A stretch of DNA of 53,991 nucleotides. Origin: Candidatus Nitrotoga sp. 1052. Lineage in GTDB: Bacteria; Pseudomonadota; Gammaproteobacteria; Burkholderiales; Gallionellaceae. Positions 1 through 9,343 of this stretch are shown here, piece by piece. The position numbers and the translations under genes are program-made. Each line of letters starts with the position of its first letter. Within the stretch, counting starts at the first letter, position 1. The DNA is taken from the NCBI RefSeq assembly GCF_927312905.1, contig NZ_CAKMHQ010000056.1:1-53991 (forward strand), read 5' to 3'. The notes beneath the pieces are model-generated. The model saw only the letters and a program-made list of their open reading frames with translations, was not told where the DNA came from and made no database searches.

Positions 1-175
1 CCGGCAATACCAGGTGGCTGGCAGAATTAACGGGTAGCCCGACAGGCTGCTAGCCTGTAGATATATTGTGTAACATTAGCATCTAAGAGCTAGGTTGCTT
101 CATAAGTTTATTTGCATGTCTATCTTGCGAGCCATATTGTGCAGAAAGTTTTGCTGGTGTATAAAAGCCGTGTTC

Positions 176-202
176 TAAAGTTTTGCATTTAGCTGCCGAT
201 AG
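176..202 (+). promoter_or_regulatory. Sigma-28 (FliA) promoter of flgM-flgN
   Basis: TAAAGTTT at 176-183, an 11-nt spacer, then GCCGATAG at 195-202. This matches the enterobacterial FliA consensus (TAAAGTTT-N11-GCCGATAA) at all but the last base. It lies 33 nt upstream of the flgM ATG, which suits a late flagellar promoter. The rest of 1-235 contains no gene I can recognise; the first 30 bases may be the tail of an upstream gene, but this cannot be assigned. Confidence 0.85.
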
Positions 203-235
203 TACATTTTATCCGCGTTGGAAAAAGAGGTCATC

Positions 236-541
236 ATGAAAATCGAAAAAAATAGTAAACCGTTGCCTACTACCACGTCGGGTGAAGAGCGAGCGCGTGC
301 GCCCACCGCTAACCCTGCGGGTAGCACACAATCCACCGACACCAGCGTACATCTGGGAGCAACTTCCGCACAACTTCAAAAAATGGAAAGCAGCATGGCA
401 AACACACCGCTAGTGGATGCAGCTAAAGTCGCAGATATTAAGCAAGCCATCAGTGAAGGCCGTTTTCAGGTAAATTCCAGTGCTGTGGCTGATGGTCTGA
501 TCCAAACGGTGAAGGACTTGATTAGTTCGCACAAAACCTGA
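236..541 (+). CDS. flgM: Anti-sigma-28 factor FlgM
   Basis: FlgM binds and inhibits the flagellar sigma factor FliA in the cytoplasm until it is exported through the completed hook-basal body. The 101-residue product has the expected disordered, Ser/Thr/Pro-rich N-terminal half. Its C-terminal half carries the family signature VDAAKVADIKQAISEGRFQV followed by an ADGLI segment, the sigma-binding helices. I chose the ATG at 236 because AGAGG lies just upstream; a TTG at 218 in the same frame would add six residues and is less likely. It is the first gene after the sigma-28 promoter and is followed 6 nt later by flgN. Length and order match other betaproteobacteria, where flgM and flgN are adjacent. 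Confidence 0.93.
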   Translation: MKIEKNSKPLPTTTSGEERARAPTANPAGSTQSTDTSVHLGATSAQLQKMESSMANTPLVDAAKVADIKQAISEGRFQVNSSAVADGLIQTVKDLISSHKT

Positions 542-547
542 CGCAAT

Positions 548-1036
548 ATGGTTAACGACACACCTGCCGCAGCGACGGCAGAATTTATCTCTCAGATACA
601 TGCAGAGCGCACTGCCTTGCATGCATTCATACGCTTGCTCGAAACTGAACAACAAGCCTTACTTAACGAACAGACCGAACAAATACAAGCGCTGGCTGAT
701 AACAAGACCCAAATGGTGCAGGAGTTGACCAAGTTGGTGAATGCGCGGAGGAATGGCATGCTTGCGCGGGGTATAAAAATTGAACCCGGCAGTATGGAAT
801 CCTGGTTGCAAACCCACACTGCAATTAATTTGCCAACGTGGCAAGAAATCCGGCAACTGGCTACCCATGCACAGCATATGAACCGCACCAATGGTGAATT
901 AATTCAAGTAAAAATGCGTCATAACCAGCAGACACTAACCGTGCTGCACAATGCCACACATAGTGCCAATGGTTTATACGGCCCTGATGGCCAGCCCAGC
1001 TTGCCCGTATCAGGCCGCATCTTGAACAGTGTCTAA
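548..1036 (+). CDS. flgN: Flagellar export chaperone FlgN
   Basis: FlgN is the cytoplasmic chaperone that keeps the hook-filament junction proteins FlgK and FlgL export-competent. The 162-residue protein is predicted almost all helical, with long heptad-like stretches rich in Gln, Glu and Leu (about residues 15-70, for example LLETEQQALLNEQTEQIQAL) and a short polar C terminus, as in the FlgN family. It follows flgM by 6 nt and must share its sigma-28 promoter. Sequence conservation in this family is low, so the call rests on size, helical composition and the position behind flgM. Downstream, 1037-1222 separates it from the convergent glnK; I see no clear terminator there. Confidence 0.87.
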   Translation: MVNDTPAAATAEFISQIHAERTALHAFIRLLETEQQALLNEQTEQIQALADNKTQMVQELTKLVNARRNGMLARGIKIEPGSMESWLQTHTAINLPTWQEIRQLATHAQHMNRTNGELIQVKMRHNQQTLTVLHNATHSANGLYGPDGQPSLPVSGRILNSV

Positions 1037-1222
1037 TATAAATTCATGACAGTTGCCATTACGGTCGCTACCCTTCCCGCGTAGGTGGGAATCTACAGTT
1101 TTATGTAGCAGCCCGCACAAAGCCATCCCCCGCATAGCGCCGTACAACAGAGCCGTTCCTTGATCGAGCAAGTATTCAAGTTGTGATGCGGAAACGTAAT
1201 GCGTTCAGCTTGACGTGCCACC

Positions 1223-1637
<415 letters not shown>

Positions 1638-1671
1638 TCGAGCGCAATCAGCCTTGGGATACACCTAATCC

Positions 1672-1695
1672 AAAAAAGGGCGCCTTGCAGCACCC
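1672..1695 (-). terminator. Rho-independent terminator after amtB
   Basis: Read on the minus strand: a 6-bp stem GGGTGC/GCGCCC (one G-U pair), a 6-nt loop TGCAAG, then six T. It lies 44 nt past the amtB stop and before the second glnK. It would separate the glnK-amtB transcript from the downstream glnK copy. Confidence 0.65.
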
Positions 1696-1738
1696 GTGAA
1701 TGAGTGAAACTAATGGGAATGCTTCGGGATAAGACAGA

Positions 1739-3238
1739 TTAGAGGTTGTAAGCGCGTTCGCCGTGAGTTGTAGTATCCAGCCCTTCGCGCTCCTCTTCTT
1801 CTTTCACACGCAAACCGATGGTCATATCTACAATCTTGTAGCAAACGAAGGCGACTACACCGGACCAAATTATCGTGGTCAGCACGGCTTGCGTTTGTAT
1901 CCACACTTGTCCGCTGATAGTGGTGTCGACGATAGTGTTATTGACATAATCAACGATACCGGTGCCACCCATGCTCCAGGTGTTGAACACGCCGGTGAGT
2001 AATGCACCCAAAATACCACCGATACCGTGGATGCCGAACACATCCAGCGCATCATCTGCCCCCAGCAGTTTCTTCAGGCCGGTTACGCCCCAGAAACAAG
2101 CCACGCCAGCCAGTGCCCCAATGATCAAGCCGCCGCCTACACCCACCCAACCGCAGGCGGGAGTAATGGCAACCAAGCCAGCGACCGCTCCGGAAACTGC
2201 ACCCAGCACGGATGGCTTGCCTTTCAATAACTGTTCAGCCAGCGTCCATGTGAGTGCGGCGGCTGCAGTAGCAACGAGCGTGTTGACAAAGGCCAGCGTG
2301 GCCGTACCGGATGCTTCTAGAGCCGAGCCGGCATTGAAGCCGAACCAACCAACCCACAGCAGAGAGCCACCTATCATGGTCATGACCATGTTGTGCGGTG
2401 CCATTGGTTCCTTGCCGTAGCCAATGCGCTTGCCAACCATGAAGGCACCGACCAAACCCGCAACAGCCGCGTTGATATGCACCACAGTGCCGCCTGCGAA
2501 GTCCAATGCGCCCTTCTGGAACAGCCATCCTGCTGCTGCCGTTGCAGTATCAGCCGCAGCCTGAGTGGTGTAGGCATCCGGCCCCATCCAAAACCACACC
2601 ATGTGCGCAATCGGCACATACGCGAAGGTAAACCACAATGCGGAGAACAACAGCACAGCGGTGAACTTCATCCGTTCGGCGAAAGCACCCACAATCAATG
2701 CAACGGCGATAGCGGCGAAGGTAGCTTGAAAAACTACGAATGCGAACTCAGGAATCACCACGCCCTTGCTGAAGGTTGCCGCATTAGCGACACTACCGGT
2801 TACCGGATCAAAGATACCCTTCAGGAACAGCCTGTCAAATCCGCCGATAAATGCATTACCCTGCGTGAATGCCAGCGAGTAACCGTAGATGGCCCACAGC
2901 ACGATGATCAGCGCGAAGATGGCGAACACCTGCATCAGGATGGACAACATATTCTTGCTGCGCACCAGGCCGCCGTAGAATAGCGCGAGGCCGGGGATGG
3001 ACATCATGATTACCAGCAGGGTGGCCGTAAGCATCCACGCTGTATCACCCTTGTTGGGCGTGGGTGTGGCAGCGTGTGTGGCTGCCGCTTGGGCGGGCTT
3101 GACCGCGTCGGTTGCCGTAGCAGTCTGGACTGCGGTTATTGTCGATGCTGCCGTAGGGGCGGGCTCATCCGCAAATGCCGGGACTACCAGGCCATACAGC
3201 ATGCCCAGCAGCAAGAAAAGAGTAAGAAGGTTTTTCAT
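1739..3238 (-). CDS. amtB: Ammonium transporter AmtB
   Basis: Inner-membrane trimeric ammonium channel with 11 predicted membrane helices. The 499-residue product starts with a cleavable signal peptide (about residues 1-23, ending AFA), followed by a low-complexity Ala/Thr/Pro linker of about 40 residues before the first helix. Both pore histidines are visible, in the AGGTVVHINAAVAG and FGIHGIGGILGALLTG segments. The short cytoplasmic tail ends in an acidic stretch (KEEEEREGLD) and HGERAYNL, the region GlnK contacts. AAGGAG precedes the ATG, and the gene starts 10 nt after the stop of the upstream glnK, so glnK-amtB is a classic co-transcribed pair, presumably induced by nitrogen limitation. 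I found no clear sigma-54 promoter. Confidence 0.97.
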   Translation of the reverse strand: MKNLLTLFLLLGMLYGLVVPAFADEPAPTAASTITAVQTATATDAVKPAQAAATHAATPTPNKGDTAWMLTATLLVIMMSIPGLALFYGGLVRSKNMLSILMQVFAIFALIIVLWAIYGYSLAFTQGNAFIGGFDRLFLKGIFDPVTGSVANAATFSKGVVIPEFAFVVFQATFAAIAVALIVGAFAERMKFTAVLLFSALWFTFAYVPIAHMVWFWMGPDAYTTQAAADTATAAAGWLFQKGALDFAGGTVVHINAAVAGLVGAFMVGKRIGYGKEPMAPHNMVMTMIGGSLLWVGWFGFNAGSALEASGTATLAFVNTLVATAAAALTWTLAEQLLKGKPSVLGAVSGAVAGLVAITPACGWVGVGGGLIIGALAGVACFWGVTGLKKLLGADDALDVFGIHGIGGILGALLTGVFNTWSMGGTGIVDYVNNTIVDTTISGQVWIQTQAVLTTIIWSGVVAFVCYKIVDMTIGLRVKEEEEREGLDTTTHGERAYNL

Positions 3239-3248
3239 GGCGTTCTCC

Positions 3249-3663
<415 letters not shown>

Positions 3664-3739
3664 CTCAAAAATGAAAACCATCATTTCATTGTGAGTGTGT
3701 TTGGTAAGGCAGAGTTCGGCCTATCCAAAAAATGCTGAC

Positions 3740-5041
3740 TCAGAACGGGATCGTCGCATCGACCGAAACTAGCAATTGATCCTTTCTATTATCAAAAGGC
3801 CTGTAAGCCTGACCAATGCCATCCACTCTGTCGTAACGGATGTTTGGGCGAATATTCAGCTTTTGCATCGGCTTCGAATCCATTTTTAACTGTTTCGCCG
3901 GTTTCCAATTCATGCCTATGGTGACACCATAATAATCGGCAGGTTTACAGGTAGCCAGGAAGTCAGCCGCGAAGCTAATGTGTACGCTATTGGTTGCTTG
4001 AGCGACCCGGACTGGCGAGCAAACACGGAAGCCGTCTTTATCACGGAACCACTCACCACGGATGCCCACCGACAAATCCTCCCTGAGATCATGATGCAAC
4101 TGCATGTCGAGGCCATGCCAAGTAACATCCTTATGGCCGTCAGGCATGAAAGTCCCGCCCGCGAATCCACTAGTTTGGTGCAAAACCAGGAGCGTTTGTG
4201 GGGTGATTTTATGTTGCAATACAAGGCTGTAGAAACTCCAAGGCTCATTGCTTCGTGTAGAAGTCCTGCTGTAGGAGCCGGTGAGATTGGCTGAGCTTCT
4301 CTTGTCGTCGCTGGTCCAGGTAGTTCCGGCTAATCCTCCCCAATTACTCATTTCTTTATCCCAACCACCATCCCAACCGCCGGTTGCGCTGCCGGTGATT
4401 GCGCCGCCCATAAACGACCAATTCTTGTTGACCGCATAGTTGCCCACCAAGCCGGTATGGGTAAATGGTTCGCCATTACTAAAGGTGTAGGAACGTGTAT
4501 AAAAGAAGTTATCAGGTGCTGGAACAGTTTCATAACCGGTTGGCGAGTAAAAATGACCGATCTTGAGATTCAGGCCGTTTCCGACCGGCACATAGGTTTC
4601 TATATAAGCCTGTGGTAATGCCATATTGTAGAAGCGGCTAGAAGAACAGCATAAATTCAGATCCCAATTGCTCCTTTTCAAAGGTTGCCCGGTATTCACA
4701 TCGAATGCGGGGATGCCGTACGCTTGGGCAAAAATTGCGTCGGTACCGAACATTAAATCGAATCGTCCCCCGAAATCCCACGCTTTACCCTCCGTTACCA
4801 CGGCGCGCTGTATAAATACATTAAACTGATTCAATTGAAATTCTTTGGAGCGATCAGCGAAAGTGACAGGGCCATTGAATCTATCAGCTGGGTTATTCGC
4901 GTTATAAGTTATTCCCGCATTGATCCAACCGCCGACTTCAATGCCATTATCTTTAAATAGAGAAGCGGGTTCGTCGGCAGCTACTGCTGGAAGCATAAAC
5001 AAACCACCTAGAGCAATAATGAATAATTTAGTTTTGTACAT
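3740..5041 (-). CDS. Outer-membrane beta-barrel porin (BBP2/OmpL-like)
   Basis: The 433-residue protein has a signal peptide (about residues 1-22, ending AVAA). It is then built of alternating polar/aromatic strands (for example GVEVGGWINAGITYN-type segments, FGGRFDLMFG, LKIGHFYSPTGYE) and ends VDATIPF with a terminal Phe, the usual C-terminal signal for outer-membrane insertion by BAM. The repeated pattern of a GWINAGI-like first strand and a PQAYIE/NGLNLKIGHFYSP middle fits the putative beta-barrel porin-2 family. Substrate is unknown. It precedes glnK-amtB on the same strand with 152 nt between, so it might supply nitrogen compounds across the outer membrane, but that is inferred from position only. 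Confidence 0.8.
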   Translation of the reverse strand: MYKTKLFIIALGGLFMLPAVAADEPASLFKDNGIEVGGWINAGITYNANNPADRFNGPVTFADRSKEFQLNQFNVFIQRAVVTEGKAWDFGGRFDLMFGTDAIFAQAYGIPAFDVNTGQPLKRSNWDLNLCCSSSRFYNMALPQAYIETYVPVGNGLNLKIGHFYSPTGYETVPAPDNFFYTRSYTFSNGEPFTHTGLVGNYAVNKNWSFMGGAITGSATGGWDGGWDKEMSNWGGLAGTTWTSDDKRSSANLTGSYSRTSTRSNEPWSFYSLVLQHKITPQTLLVLHQTSGFAGGTFMPDGHKDVTWHGLDMQLHHDLREDLSVGIRGEWFRDKDGFRVCSPVRVAQATNSVHISFAADFLATCKPADYYGVTIGMNWKPAKQLKMDSKPMQKLNIRPNIRYDRVDGIGQAYRPFDNRKDQLLVSVDATIPF

Positions 5042-5472
5042 GGCGTTTCTTTCTAAGATTGAGAGCGAAATTAAGGAACGCCCAATCAGTGAAAAGCAGC
5101 TTTCGTGCCACTATAATTTAGTTAATAAAAACAATATATTGATATATTTTATTAATATATAAAAGGATTTTTATGCACCAATTTTATGCATCTTCAAATG
5201 CATGTCGCACTAATTAAGTGCTCGGAATTCGTCATTTGTAATAAAGTGTTTGTTGTGAATGAACTGTATGCATATTATTTCTTAATTTATCTTTAGTTAA
5301 AGATTTGTAAAGTAATCGATATGCGCAGTGGGTCAGGAAGCATGTAGTCCGCCAGCACATAAAACTGTTTTGCCCACCATTATTATTGATATTTGTTGGA
5401 GTTATAATTAACTATTACACTCCGAACTTGAATTAGCCATACTTTATATACTATTCACTGACTGTCGCCGTA
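5042..5472. other. AT-rich divergent intergenic region
   Basis: About 430 bp between the divergently transcribed porin and sugar dehydrogenase. It is strongly AT-rich, especially 5110-5165 and 5260-5310, and must hold both promoters. I see no gene, no clear operator palindrome and no sigma-54 site. Confidence 0.6.
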
Positions 5473-6606
5473 ATGCATAGAATCACATTCAGATTACTGT
5501 CTCTTTGCCTCATGCTGCTCGGACTAACAAATATGTCCTTGGCCGATAGTCTGCAACTCGATAAGCTGCGCCTTCCGCCTGGTTTTCAAATTGAATTGCT
5601 GACCGATGCCGTGCCGAATGCGCGTCAGATGGCCCTAGGTCGATACGCGGATGGGCGGGGTATACTTTACGTAGGTAGTATGACTGCCGGAAACGTCTAT
5701 GCAGTTGAGCTGAAGCAGGATCGAGCTGCTGCGGTACACATTATTGCATCGGGTCTGACTAAGCCCGTAGGCGTGGCTTATCGAGAGGGCCAGTTATATG
5801 TATCTGCCGTATCCCGAATTCTTCGTCTGGATGGAATCGATGATCGATTAACCAATCCGCCCAAACCCATTGTTGTCACTGATCGCCTTCCCATCGAAGC
5901 CCATCACGGCTGGAAGTTTATTGCCTTCGGTCCGGATGGCTGGCTGTATGTACCAGTTGGTGCGCCTTGCAATATCTGCAATCCAGACGAGCGCTTTGCC
6001 AATATCCAGCGGATGAAACCCGATGGTAGCGCAATGGAAGTTGTGGCACGTGGCGTAAGGAACTCAGTCGGCTTTGACTGGAGCCCGACCGATAGTTCGC
6101 TGTGGTTCACCGATAATGGGCGGGACATGCTGGGAGATGATCTACCGAGTGACGAACTCAATCACGTCTTAAAGCCCGGTCAACATTTCGGCTATCCATA
6201 CTGCCATCAAGGTGATACGCCAGACCCGGAATTTGGGAACAAGCGAAAATGTGAAGAGTTCGTGACGCCGGTGGTTAAGCTTGGGGCACACGTCGCGTCT
6301 CTAGGCATGCGGTTTTACACAGGTAAGCAATTCCCAGATGCATATCGGAACAACGTGTTCATTGCTGAACATGGTTCATGGAACAGAAGCAAAAAAGTTG
6401 GCTACCAGATTGTCAGGGTGGCGCTTGACAACCAGGGTCAAGTCGTTCGTCATGAACCTTTCATTAACGGCTGGTTGCATAAGGATGCCAGCGGCAAAGA
6501 ATCGGTTTGGGGTCGTCCTGCCGACGTTCTAGTCATGCCTGACGGTTCGCTGCTCATTAGTGACGACCTTGCAGGGGCAATTTACCGCGTGAAGTATACG
6601 CTTTGA
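5473..6606 (+). CDS. Secreted PQQ-dependent sugar (sorbosone-type) dehydrogenase
   Basis: The 377-residue product has an N-terminal signal peptide (about residues 1-24, ending SLA), then a six-bladed beta-propeller of the glucose/sorbosone dehydrogenase superfamily. The protein opens with the typical LPPGFQIELLTDAVPNARQM. It has the conserved HHGWKFIAFGPDGWLYVPVG segment, whose His would sit in the active site, and the NSVGFDWSP...LWFTDNGRD and GYPYCHQG segments. The C-terminal AEHGSWNR and VWGRPADVLVMPDGSLLISDD blades complete the fold. The expected role is periplasmic oxidation of an aldose or aldehyde with PQQ as cofactor, feeding electrons to the respiratory chain; the true substrate cannot be read from sequence. 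Cys pairs (CNIC; CHQG...RKC) suggest disulfides or a haem-free redox cluster. It is monocistronic. Confidence 0.85.
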   Translation: MHRITFRLLSLCLMLLGLTNMSLADSLQLDKLRLPPGFQIELLTDAVPNARQMALGRYADGRGILYVGSMTAGNVYAVELKQDRAAAVHIIASGLTKPVGVAYREGQLYVSAVSRILRLDGIDDRLTNPPKPIVVTDRLPIEAHHGWKFIAFGPDGWLYVPVGAPCNICNPDERFANIQRMKPDGSAMEVVARGVRNSVGFDWSPTDSSLWFTDNGRDMLGDDLPSDELNHVLKPGQHFGYPYCHQGDTPDPEFGNKRKCEEFVTPVVKLGAHVASLGMRFYTGKQFPDAYRNNVFIAEHGSWNRSKKVGYQIVRVALDNQGQVVRHEPFINGWLHKDASGKESVWGRPADVLVMPDGSLLISDDLAGAIYRVKYTL

Positions 6607-6945
6607 GTACTTGCATTGTTGCGCGCTGCAGGAGCTTGAATGCACGTCCGAGGAAATCGCTCGGATTTCGATCGCCGGTCGCGGTTTTCAACGAGCTCCT
6701 GCTCAGTATGGATCTCGCTAAATTTGAGACTAAACATTAACTGTTGTGGTTGATTCTTGAGCCTGCCAATTGTTTGCTCTGCATTTTACGAGGTTGCACA
6801 CTTTTTGAAATAGGTATCCGTTATTTATTGTCTTGACTGAGGATGCCACTTTACATAGACTGCGACGGCTTTGCTGCTATCAGTAAAGTTGTCCATGCTT
6901 GTTTTATATTTTTTATGCTTTAAATTGTCAAACAGGAAAAAAATT
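6607..6945. other. Intergenic region with nested inverted repeats
   Basis: GCAGGAGCT at 6628-6636 pairs with AGCTCCTGC at 6694-6702. Inside it, TCCGAG at 6647-6652 pairs with CTCGGA at 6660-6665. This could fold in the 3' end of the dehydrogenase mRNA; there is no T-run, so it is not a standard terminator. The remainder to 6945 should contain the promoter of the DsrC-like gene; no other gene is seen. Confidence 0.45.
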
Positions 6946-7299
6946 ATGCCCGCCATCGATGTTAATGGAAAAACCTATGAAACCGACAAGGAAGGTTATC
7001 TCGTCAATTTTGACGACTGGAACATGGACATCGCGAAATTCATTGCACAGGCCGAAGAATTGGAAATGACCGATAATCACTGGGAAATTATCAAATTTTT
7101 GCGCGCGTACTACAAACAACATCAAAGCACTCCAAATATTCGTGAATTAACCCAAGCAGTCAGCGAGGAATTAGGCGAAGAAAAAGGCAAAAGCCCGTAC
7201 CTGTACGATCTGTTCCCTTCAGGTCCGGCGGAGCAAGGATGTAAGATCGCGGGATTGCCTAAGCTTTTTGTAGATCCCAATGCACATACAGTTATCTAA
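6946..7299 (+). CDS. DsrC/TusE-family sulfur-carrier-like protein lacking the terminal cysteine
   Basis: The 117-residue product has the DsrC/TusE/DsvC fold throughout: a YETDKEGYL start, the NMDIAKFIAQAEELEMTDNHW core, the FLRAYY and PNIRELT helices, and the YLYDLFPSGPAEQGCKIAGLPK C-terminal arm. In DsrC the arm carries two cysteines, one in the CKIAGLPK motif and one as the penultimate residue (GLPKPTGCV-type end); TusE keeps the penultimate one. Here the first is present (Cys before KIAGLPK) but the arm ends LFVDPNAHTVI with no second Cys. It therefore cannot form the intramolecular disulfide or act as a normal TusE, and may be a regulatory or alternative sulfur-handling paralogue. AGGAAA precedes the chosen ATG. 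It is a lone gene, with no dsr or tus neighbours visible. Confidence 0.88.
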   Translation: MPAIDVNGKTYETDKEGYLVNFDDWNMDIAKFIAQAEELEMTDNHWEIIKFLRAYYKQHQSTPNIRELTQAVSEELGEEKGKSPYLYDLFPSGPAEQGCKIAGLPKLFVDPNAHTVI

Positions 7300-7943
7300 G
7301 TTGATGTTTTCCGGTAAAAAAAGGCTGACAATGCATGTCATAGACCCTAAGAGTTTTAGTAGCCAATTCAAAGCTAAATCAGTCTAGAAGATTATCTGAT
7401 TTTTGATTCAGCTGCCCTATTGCTTATTCCGTCTGCTATGCTTGGTCAGTGAGCTCACTGACCAAGCATAGCCCCTCCACAATCTTATTCAGTCCTGCCT
7501 GGTAGTGTCATTGTCTATTTTCTTGCAGCTTTAGGTGATTGAAGATAGTGCGATGATGGTCACTTCTGATTTTGATCGTGTCGAAATGCGCTGCCAGCTT
7601 TGCTGATGGCGCATACTTCGCTCTTGACACAGGCATACAACCAACGCATCAAATTTACTCCGTGACCGTAATGATTTTCGCGCAGGGGGATTTGATCAAG
7701 TGTGCATTGATACCTGAACAGATTTGTTGGCGCTCGTGCAACTTGATTAAAAACTATGGTTGCTCTGAGTATCCGGACGATGTATTTGAATTGAGGTTAA
7801 GACGCTGGCGTTGGTTTATAGCGATGGGCATAATAATATGCGAGCGCCGGAAATAATTGCGGCGGAGCGTAGCTTGGATGTTAGGGTATTTGCGTCAGAC
7901 TAATTCCAACGCAAATACCTTCTCTCGTTATCCTATACAATCA
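7300..7943. other. Non-coding or degenerate stretch after the DsrC-like gene
   Basis: About 640 bp with no convincing gene. It holds the 38-bp palindrome at 7435-7472. A 94-codon open frame at 7572-7856 shows no recognisable domain and has mixed codon usage, so I do not call it. The region adjoins transposase remnants and is probably insertion debris. Confidence 0.5.
7435..7472. repeat. Perfect 38-bp palindrome
   Basis: Nineteen bases (starting gctatgcttgg) are followed at once by their exact reverse complement, centred on GAGCTC. There is no loop and no T-run afterwards. It could be a dimer-protein binding site, a bidirectional terminator without U-tract for the DsrC-like gene 136 bp upstream, or an insertion-sequence-related fold. 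Confidence 0.9.
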
Positions 7944-8282
7944 TTAGCGTGCTGCATTGGCCAACGCAGCCAGCGTGTCGGCTCCCAAATCGGCACTGTA
8001 GTAGCCCAGGTTAGCGCCAGTCTCATCTATACTCACCTTTGGCATCAGCCCGGCGGCTAGTAGCGATTCATTCTTGGCAGCACGATGCACGTCGTGAGGA
8101 TCAACGATACCTGCATTGCTATACACGTTAGAAACTGCGCTGCTATCGTTCTTGTCTGTGCTGTCGTCCAGCGTGTATATGGTGCGTTGGTTAAGTAGGG
8201 ATACAGCATGGGAATCATACTCATTAAGTAGAAAAACCAGAATGTTTCTGCCGAATACTTCTTTCTTGTTAGTTGATTTCAC
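7944..8282 (-). CDS. Uncharacterised protein, possibly a fragment
   Basis: A 112-codon frame starting at a GTG. I do not recognise it. The N-terminal part (MKSTNKKEVFGRNILVFLLN) is basic then hydrophobic. The rest is acidic and polar with a C-terminal Ala-rich ending (ADTLAALANAAR). The composition of the last 80 residues looks like true coding sequence, perhaps the end of a longer, now truncated protein, since it lies within a transposon-scarred interval. No partner gene is visible. Confidence 0.3.
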   Translation of the reverse strand: MKSTNKKEVFGRNILVFLLNEYDSHAVSLLNQRTIYTLDDSTDKNDSSAVSNVYSNAGIVDPHDVHRAAKNESLLAAGLMPKVSIDETGANLGYYSADLGADTLAALANAAR

Positions 8283-8366
8283 ATGCAGGATCGCGCTTTG
8301 GATTACGCGGTGGAAGGCAAGTGTAGGTTGCGTATTAATTTCGTCGCTGTCAGGTGCGACAGCATG

Positions 8367-9139
8367 CTGCGTGCGGTATCACGACAACGCGACATGTTGC
8401 TGACCTCTCAAGGTCGGCATATTCAGCACATGCAAAAAAACGTTAACCCAGATGAACGTGCAACTGGCCAACGTGATTTCAGACATCGTTGGCGAAACGG
8501 GGCAAAAAATTGTACGCGGTATTATTGCGGGCGAACGTGACGGTCATGTGCTGGCGAAGATGAAGAATGCCCGCATTCGCGCCAGCGAAGAGGAGATCGC
8601 CAAGTCGCTTCAGGGCAACTGGCGCGAGGAGCATTTGTTCGCACTCAAGCAGGCGATGGCGCTCTATGATAATTATGGAACGCTGCTGACTGAATGTGAC
8701 ACCAAACTCGAAAGCATACTGGCAACGCTCGTTGGCGATGATGATAGTGATCCGGGCCGGGGTCGACGCGCATCGAACTCCAAGAATGCACCGCAATTCG
8801 ATGTGCGAACCTACCTGTTTCGACTGTGCGGTGTCGATCTGACTCGGATCAACGGTATCAACCAGATGACCGCGCTCAAGGTGATTGCCGAAGTCGGTCC
8901 CGACATGTCCCGCTTCAAAAGCGCGAAGCATTTTGCCTCCTGGCTGGGACTGTGTCCTGGCACAAAGATTTCCAGTGGTAAAGTACTCTCGTGCGCATCC
9001 AAACGCACAACCAATCGCGCTGCTCAGTCTTTGCGGTTAGCGGCCGCCGCACTTCACAAAAGACGGCTTGCCGCTCGTCCTCGCCAAGCGCGCTGAAAAA
9101 CTTGGCATGCAACTCGTTCCCGCTCCTCAATCAATTTAA
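8367..9139 (+). pseudogene. IS110-family transposase remnant (frameshifted, internally deleted)
   Basis: The C-terminal IS110/IS1111 (transposase_20) domain is recognisable: INGINQMTALKVIAEVGPDM, then FASWLGLCPGTKISSGKVL and KRTTNRAAQSLRLAAAAL. The preceding piece (LRAVSRQRDMLLTSQGRHIQ, from about 8367) lies in another frame; the shift is at a run of seven A at about 8434-8440. After AAAALHK the next part of the domain is missing. The true tail (LAKRAEKLGMQLVPAPQSI, 9083-9139) resumes in a third frame. The N-terminal DEDD catalytic domain is absent. It is inactive, and the longest open piece runs 8452-9096. Confidence 0.85.
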
Positions 9140-9225
9140 AAAATCATTCAACTAATGATGTGGATATATTGTGATTCTTGAGAGTCTGAAATTGATTTGC
9201 TGGGTCGGTCATTATGCGAAGCATG

Positions 9226-9310
9226 GTGATCAACATGGAAGAAGCAAAGCTACAGACCTTGGTGCAGATCAAGGCATTTTTGGACGGGACATCGGATTCC
9301 ATACCTATCC
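9226..9310 (+). pseudogene. N-terminal fragment of an integrase-type transposase
   Basis: A short frame reading MEEAKLQTLVQIKAFLDGTS resembles the first residues of a DDE/integrase-core transposase family common in betaproteobacteria. It breaks off near 9310, just before the 3' end of the convergent asparagine-synthetase gene. No catalytic domain follows. The assignment rests on memory of the family N terminus and is tentative. Confidence 0.45.
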
Positions 9311-9343
9311 AGGTTGCCGGGCTGCAAATTTTGCTCATATCCT

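Noticed and set aside
1962-2420. 152-codon open frame on the plus strand opposite amtB
   Set aside because: Antisense shadow of a gene with clear AmtB motifs; Pro/Ala/Thr-rich translation typical of such shadows.
7572-7856. 94-codon plus-strand frame
   Set aside because: No recognisable family, odd composition, no ribosome-binding site, in a region of transposon debris.
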